DNA of 38,414 nt from an uncultured Collinsella sp. (GTDB taxonomy: Bacteria; Actinomycetota; Coriobacteriia; Coriobacteriales; Coriobacteriaceae), in contig CABUUG010000005.1 of the NCBI GenBank assembly GCA_902494605.1, positions 1-38,414 of the forward strand. Reading direction: 5' to 3'. The notes below the pieces were generated by a model that had not been told where the DNA came from, searched no databases, and saw only the letters and a list, made by a program, of their open reading frames with translations. Every line of letters starts with the position of its first letter. Position 1 is the stretch's first letter. Positions 34,522-38,414 of the stretch are shown in pieces. Both the position numbers and the translations under genes were made by a program.

Positions 34522-34809
34522 CTACTGTGCCATGACGTCGAGAACGGCCTTCTCGGCAGCGACGCGGTTCATGCCGGTCATGAAGGGCACGCCGCTCACG
34601 TACGGGCAGGTGAGGCCCTCGGGGGCAACGGTGGTGGCGATCAGCAGGTCGGCGCCCTCGTCGCAGTAATCCTTGGCCTCGGAGATGGCGCACTGCACAA
34701 TCTCGTACTTGTCGGCGTAACCGTTGGCGTCGAGCAGGGTAGCGACCTTCTGGGCAACGAGCGTGGAAGTAGCAGCGCCAGCACCGCAAGCCAAAACGAT
34801 CTTCTTCAT
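34522..34809 (-). CDS. PTS EIIB component, galactitol-type
   Basis: A 95-residue EIIB domain. The phosphorylated Cys8 lies in KIVLACGAGAATST, the loop typical of the galactitol/lactose-type PTS IIB proteins that pass phosphate from EIIA to the sugar in EIIC. No EIIA or EIIC gene is in this window, so it works with proteins encoded elsewhere or is an orphan. The ATG at 34809 follows GGGAG. A VOC gene follows it closely. Confidence 0.85.
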   Translation of the reverse strand: MKKIVLACGAGAATSTLVAQKVATLLDANGYADKYEIVQCAISEAKDYCDEGADLLIATTVAPEGLTCPYVSGVPFMTGMNRVAAEKAVLDVMAQ

Positions 34810-34911
34810 AGGTAATGTCTCCCTTCGTGGTTTACTTTAGGTAAGTGTACCGCAGCGAGCGATGGCACTCAGCCTCGATGAGCTTTTATGCCAGTTTGCT
34901 TGCGCGCTGCG

Positions 34912-34917
34912 TATAAT
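34912..34917 (+). promoter_or_regulatory. -10 element of the TPR-like membrane protein gene
   Basis: A perfect TATAAT sits 56 bases before the ATG at 34973. No good -35 is visible at the right spacing. The rest of the 160-base gap shows nothing else. Confidence 0.5.
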
Positions 34918-34972
34918 ACATCTAGTACGTGTTGTCATACCGCTCGCTTTATGAGCGACTAAGGACCCCAAT

Positions 34973-35596
34973 ATGCCCGATTCCCGCACCCTCTGGACCG
35001 CCGTCGTCATCATCTGTATCGCCGTGTCGGTGTTCTTTAGCGTCAAAAAACGCACCACGTTTAAGCGCCTGCAGCAGCTTATGGCTGCCAAGCAGTGGGA
35101 CGAGTTCGATCGTTTGCTCGATGGCAAACTCACCAGCATGCTGTACCCGCGCTATAACCGCGACTACCTGCGCCTGAACTCCTATCTGCTGCGCGAGGAC
35201 CACAAGCGCGCCGACGAGATGTTCGATTTGCTGCTGGGGCTCAACCTGCCCAAAATGCAGCGCGTCGACCTGGTGATCAAGGCTTTTAACTACTACGTTG
35301 GCCAGGAGGACCGCAAAAAGTCCAAGGAGCTGCTGCACGAGATCGAGGGCTTTGAGGGCGGTCAGGCCGAGGCAGTCGCACACGAATGCCAGCTGATGTA
35401 CGACACGATGATCTTGAAGCGCCATAACGACATTCCCGAGCTGGAGCGCATGCTCAAGGAGGCCGGTGACGACAAGGTCAAGAGCTGCCGCCTGGAATAC
35501 CTGCTGGCCCTGCAGTACAAGAACAAGGGCGACGAGGCCAAGTTTGCCGAGTACTTGGAAAAGTCAGGCCGGCACTCGATGGCCGTCAACGCGTAA
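34973..35596 (+). CDS. Membrane-anchored TPR-like hypothetical protein
   Basis: A 207-residue protein with one N-terminal membrane segment (about 7-24; LWTAVVIICIAVSVFF) followed by a soluble helical region with repeats that look like tetratricopeptide pairs (RLLDGKLTSML, YLLREDHKRADEMFDLLL, LEYLLALQYKNKGDEAKFAEYL). Such proteins often act as scaffolds for protein complexes. The ATG at 34973 has AAGGA about 8 bases upstream. No closer family is recognised. Confidence 0.75.
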   Translation: MPDSRTLWTAVVIICIAVSVFFSVKKRTTFKRLQQLMAAKQWDEFDRLLDGKLTSMLYPRYNRDYLRLNSYLLREDHKRADEMFDLLLGLNLPKMQRVDLVIKAFNYYVGQEDRKKSKELLHEIEGFEGGQAEAVAHECQLMYDTMILKRHNDIPELERMLKEAGDDKVKSCRLEYLLALQYKNKGDEAKFAEYLEKSGRHSMAVNA

Positions 35597-35627
35597 CGAA
35601 CGGCTTGTGCTAGACTTCTAGTCTCAC

Positions 35628-35712
35628 GGGGGCGTGGCGGAATTGGCATACGCAGGAGACTTAAAATCTCTCGCCGCAAGGATTGTGGGTTCGAGTCCCA
35701 CCGCCCCTACCA
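35628..35712 (+). tRNA. tRNA-Leu (UAA anticodon)
   Basis: An 85-base tRNA with encoded CCA. The acceptor stem GGGGGCG pairs with CGCCCCT (first pair G-U), the D arm begins TGGCGGAATTGG, the anticodon loop CTTAAAA gives anticodon TAA (35662-35664), and the T arm is GTGGGTTCGAGTCCCAC. A long variable arm is present, as in tRNA-Leu. It reads UUA codons. It could serve as an integration site, but no integrase is nearby. Confidence 0.95.
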
Positions 35713-35723
35713 TGTGATTGCTT

Positions 35724-35763
35724 GCGAGCCCGTGTTCCCCAGGGATGCGGGCTCGCTTCTTTT
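35724..35763 (+). terminator. Terminator after tRNA-Leu
   Basis: GCGAGCCCG (35724-35732) pairs with CGGGCTCGC (35748-35756) and is followed by TTCTTTT. It lies 11 bases downstream of the tRNA CCA end. Confidence 0.8.
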
Positions 35764-35779
35764 AGATGCCGGTGGGGCT

Positions 35780-35852
35780 CTAAGTTGCGGTGGAATAGTT
35801 CCTGTTTTGGCAGTTTACCAGCCCATTTAGGGACTATTCCACCGCGACTTAG
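35780..35852. repeat. Hairpin repeat A upstream of DUF4143 ATPase
   Basis: The arms at 35780-35802 and 35831-35852 are inverted copies of about 22 bases (core GCGGTGGAATAG) with one mismatch and one extra base. A related hairpin occurs after the ATPase gene at 37310-37372. It is a mobile-type repeat unit or a structured RNA. Confidence 0.7.
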
Positions 35853-35860
35853 GTTGGTGT

Positions 35861-35914
35861 TCCCACATTTTCCGATGGAAAAAAGTGGTTGTCTCCCACA
35901 TTTTCCGATGGAAA
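35861..35914 (+). promoter_or_regulatory. Tandem 21-base repeats before the DUF4143 ATPase gene
   Basis: TCCCACATTTTCCGATGGAA occurs at 35861 and again at 35894 with a 33-base period, each containing the small dyad TTTCCgatGGAAA. They lie 45-95 bases before the start codon and just upstream of a TATACT-like -10 (about 35927). This is a plausible pair of operator sites. Confidence 0.45.
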
Positions 35915-35957
35915 CTCCCAAATGGCCTTATACTGGCCGAGAGGGTTGGGAGGCAAT

Positions 35958-37259
35958 ATGCGGCGACAGCTTATGAGTGAACTTATCGCTTGGAAATCAA
36001 GGGCGAATCGCAAACCTCTCTTGCTTAAGGGAGCCCGCCAGACAGGAAAGACTTGGCTTCTTAACGAATTCGCAAGCCAGCAGTATCGAAACGTCATTCG
36101 TTTTGACTTTATGCTCGAGCCGAGCACACGCTCGCTGTTCGATGGGGACCTCGACCCCAAGCGCATCATCTCCCAGATAGAACTCCTACGTGGCCAAACC
36201 GTAACGCCGGAAGACACGCTCATCATCTTCGACGAAATCCAAGAGGCGCCACGTGGGATCACCGCGCTCAAGTACTTCAACGAACTTGCACCCGAATACC
36301 ACATCGTGGCAGCCGGTTCCTATATGGGCCTCGCGCTCCGACGCGAAAACGAGTCATTTCCCGTTGGCAAAATCGACCAGCTCACCATGCGTCCCATGGG
36401 GTTTGCCGAGTTCGTTCGTGCCGTCGACGGCAACCCGCTCGCCGACGCCATCCTTGCCGCAGACATGAACCTTCTGGCAAACGTTGCCGAAAAGCTCGAA
36501 CACTTGCTCAAGGAATACCTTGTTGTCGGCGGTATGCCCGAAGTTGTCTCCGCTTTCGCCGAGACACGCGACTTCATCGAAGCCCGAAGGCTTCAGCAGC
36601 AAATCATCGAGGCTTACGAATCCGATTTTGGCAAACATGCACCCGCCCGCATCGTCGAGCGCATGAGGTTGGTTTGGAAATCCCTTCCCGGCCAGCTTGC
36701 AAAGGAGAACAAGAAGTTTGTCTATGGCGCCCTTCGCCCCGGAGCGCGCGCACGCGATTTCGAGGAAAGCCTCCAGTGGCTCACGGACTACGGAATCGTT
36801 CATAAGGTGCCACGTGTTTCCGCTCTAAAGGCGCCGCTCTCGAGCTACGAAGACCTCTCGGGCTTCAAACTGTTCTGCATCGACACCGGCATCCTCGGAG
36901 CGCTCTCCGGTCTCTCTCCGGCCATCGTTCTTAACGGATCCGCTGTTTTTACCGAGTTCAAAGGTTCGCTGACCGAACAATACGTCGCGCAGGAGCTTTT
37001 GCTCCAGGACAAAACTCCCGCGTATTGGTCCTCTACCTCTGGCAATGCCGAAACCGACTTTGCCATCGACCATGCGGGAACCGTGCTTCCGTTTGAGGTC
37101 AAGGCGGCAGAGAACCTTAAAGCGAAGAGTCTGAAAATAGCCTGCGAAAAATTCAAGCTCGAGCGTTGCGTGAGGAGCTCCCTGGCGGCATATAGAGACG
37201 AGGGCATGCTCGTCAATATTCCGCTTTGGGAGATTGGGCAGATCGACAAGCTGGCATAG
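35958..37259 (+). CDS. AAA_14 ATPase with C-terminal DUF4143 domain
   Basis: A 433-residue protein. The N-terminal ATPase has Walker A LLLKGARQTGKTWL (25-32) and Walker B LIIFDEIQEAP (DEIQ at 92-95), and the C-terminal DUF4143 domain ends with a nuclease-like pattern TEQYVAQELLL, ETDFAIDH, LPFEVKAAENLKAKSL. These proteins are common and often scattered with repeats; their role is unknown, with a defence or nucleic-acid function suspected. The ATG at 35958 has GGGAGG 4 bases upstream, better than the earlier codon at 35889. It is flanked on both sides by related hairpin repeats. Confidence 0.88.
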   Translation: MRRQLMSELIAWKSRANRKPLLLKGARQTGKTWLLNEFASQQYRNVIRFDFMLEPSTRSLFDGDLDPKRIISQIELLRGQTVTPEDTLIIFDEIQEAPRGITALKYFNELAPEYHIVAAGSYMGLALRRENESFPVGKIDQLTMRPMGFAEFVRAVDGNPLADAILAADMNLLANVAEKLEHLLKEYLVVGGMPEVVSAFAETRDFIEARRLQQQIIEAYESDFGKHAPARIVERMRLVWKSLPGQLAKENKKFVYGALRPGARARDFEESLQWLTDYGIVHKVPRVSALKAPLSSYEDLSGFKLFCIDTGILGALSGLSPAIVLNGSAVFTEFKGSLTEQYVAQELLLQDKTPAYWSSTSGNAETDFAIDHAGTVLPFEVKAAENLKAKSLKIACEKFKLERCVRSSLAAYRDEGMLVNIPLWEIGQIDKLA

Positions 37260-37309
37260 GCGCTGTGGGGACGCCCCGCAAGGACTGTCCCCAGGTGCCG
37301 GCTGTTGAG

Positions 37310-37372
37310 TTGCGGTGGAATAGGGACTGTTTGGTGCCCGAAAGGGCGATTGTAGTCCGTATTTCACCGCAA
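37310..37372. repeat. Hairpin repeat B after the DUF4143 ATPase
   Basis: TTGCGGTGGAATAGGGACT (37310-37328) is repeated in inverse at 37354-37372 with two mismatches; the loop holds the small stem GCCCgaaaGGGC. It shares its core with repeat A at 35780-35852. It ends a few bases before the convergent exopolyphosphatase stop codon, and could serve as a terminator for both genes. Confidence 0.7.
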
Positions 37373-37377
37373 ATTAT

Positions 37378-38379
37378 TCAGAGGGTGCTGAGAGTGGGGG
37401 TCCAGGCGATGGTGGGAGTCGCGCCGTCGAGGGTCTCGTTGATGGTGGCGGCCATGCCGGCGAGTAGGCTGTTCTCGCTTACGGTGAGCGTGTCGTAGTT
37501 GCCAGCGCGCATGAGCTCGCGAATTACCACAGCACCGGCCAAGATAACGCCCGCGCGCTTGGACTGCACGCCCGGCAGCGCGGCGATGCCCTCCACGTCC
37601 AGCGTGGACATGCGCTCGATAGCGGCCGAGACCTGCTCCAGTGAAAGCTCGCGCAGGTGCACGAAGCTCGAATCATACGGCTCCAGCTCGTGAACCAGCG
37701 CCACGAGTGTGGTGACGGTGCCACCCACCGCGACCAAGCGCTCGGCACGCTCAAAATCGACGGGCAAGCTCCCAAAATAGGCAGCGAACTGCTCGCCCGC
37801 CCAGTTGGCAGCGGCAGCAAGCTCGCCGTCCGCAGGCGGCAGTGCCGAGAAAAACCGCTCCGTCACGCGGCGACAACCGATGTCCAGCGAACGCGTGCCC
37901 TCCAGCGCAAAGACCCCACGCTCCGGTGCGTACACGCCCGTCGCGAGCTCCGTAGAGCCGCCACCCGAATCGGCAACAATGATGCGCTCGCCGGCAAAGT
38001 CGTGCGCCACGCCAAAAAACGTCAGACGCGCCTCAACCTCGCCCGGAATCACCTGCGGTTCGAGCCCCAGCTCGCACAGGCCGTCCAGCAGCAGGGCGGC
38101 ATTGGACGCATCGCGCGCGGCACTCGTGCACGTGGTGCAGATGCACACGGCCCCAAAGGCATGCGCCTCGTCCACAAACATCCGGCACGCAGCGAGCACA
38201 CGCTCAACGGCCGCCTCGCAAAAGCGACCTGTCGCGTCGACGCCCTCGCCCAGATCGGTAATCTCGGTATGCTTGGACGATTCCACAATCGCCCCGCCCT
38301 CGACCTGGGCCAACACCAGTCGCGACGACACCGTTCCCAGGTCGATCGCCGCCACCTTATAGCGTTTGCAATTTGTCAT
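37378..38379 (-). CDS. Exopolyphosphatase / pppGpp phosphatase family (Ppx/GppA)
   Basis: A 333-residue protein of the ASKHA fold. The N-terminal phosphate-binding motif VAAIDLGTVSSRLVLAQVE, the second motif IIVADSGGGSTELATG and GGTVTTL near residue 220 match Ppx/GppA enzymes, which cleave polyphosphate or pppGpp. It is shorter than E. coli Ppx (about 510) and matches the common actinobacterial short form. The ATG at 38379 follows GGAG with 8-base spacing. It lies convergent to the DUF4143 ATPase and is probably core metabolism. Confidence 0.88.
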   Translation of the reverse strand: MTNCKRYKVAAIDLGTVSSRLVLAQVEGGAIVESSKHTEITDLGEGVDATGRFCEAAVERVLAACRMFVDEAHAFGAVCICTTCTSAARDASNAALLLDGLCELGLEPQVIPGEVEARLTFFGVAHDFAGERIIVADSGGGSTELATGVYAPERGVFALEGTRSLDIGCRRVTERFFSALPPADGELAAAANWAGEQFAAYFGSLPVDFERAERLVAVGGTVTTLVALVHELEPYDSSFVHLRELSLEQVSAAIERMSTLDVEGIAALPGVQSKRAGVILAGAVVIRELMRAGNYDTLTVSENSLLAGMAATINETLDGATPTIAWTPTLSTL

Positions 38380-38414
38380 TGCGGGCTCCCCTCCGGGCGC
38401 TATTTGCCGTTGGA

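Noticed and set aside
35628..35712. tRNA-Leu as the attachment site of an integrated element.
   Set aside because: No integrase and no repeat of the tRNA 3' end was seen downstream in the window.
1..38414. CRISPR arrays.
   Set aside because: No regularly spaced short repeats were found; the only tandem repeat of similar size (35861-35914) has just two copies.

Overview
The window looks like chromosomal DNA of a gut Actinomycetota of the class Coriobacteriia, most likely Collinsella or a close relative. This is an inference from the GC-rich codon use, the alanine-rich coiled-coil surface protein with a CAP domain and sortase-type tail, the DUF4342 / response regulator / histidine kinase trio, and the mixture of core genes with many defence and mobile-element genes. 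No ribosomal or other phylogenetic marker is present to confirm it.

Layout. (1) 1-3.7 kb: a large secreted, cell-wall-anchored CAP protein and a small ORF, both on the minus strand. (2) 3.9-11.0 kb: a minus-strand operon of two small unknown proteins, a 1310-residue SF2 helicase ending in a PD-(D/E)XK nuclease domain, and an overlapping 631-residue protein whose C-terminus resembles a PIWI domain. A divergent gene for a zinc-ribbon (DUF6076-like) protein lies at 11.1-13.2 kb. The nearest known parallel is the pPIWI_RE / helicase / REase module. (3) 13.2-23.0 kb: a defence island. It opens with a broken phage tail gene, then holds a complete LlaJI/BsuMI-type restriction-modification operon (two m5C methyltransferases, a McrB-like GTPase and a DUF2357 nuclease). 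A stray second copy of the nuclease C-terminus and a SIR2-domain gene follow in the opposite orientation. The island ends at a 38-bp perfect palindrome and a truncated ORF. (4) 23.0-27.7 kb: a minus-strand operon of conjugation type, with a VirD4/TraG-like coupling ATPase lacking a membrane anchor, a complete ClpP protease and three unknown proteins, preceded by a 19-residue leader-like ORF. No relaxase is visible. (5) 27.9-31.2 kb: an HsdM/HsdS-like protein without a methyltransferase active site, an AbiE type IV toxin-antitoxin pair and a 182-bp inverted-repeat (MITE-like) element. (6) 31.4-38.4 kb: mostly core genes: DUF4342 protein, OmpR-type regulator, histidine kinase, VOC protein, PTS EIIB, a TPR-like membrane protein, tRNA-Leu(UAA), a DUF4143 ATPase flanked by related hairpin repeats, and an exopolyphosphatase (Ppx/GppA).

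Several neighbouring gene sets (helicase/PIWI-like, LlaJI-like RM, SIR2, AbiE, pseudo-HsdM/S) are all plausible anti-phage modules, so 4-31 kb reads as accessory DNA between core segments. The helicase-REase plus PIWI-like operon is the best candidate for a poorly described system.
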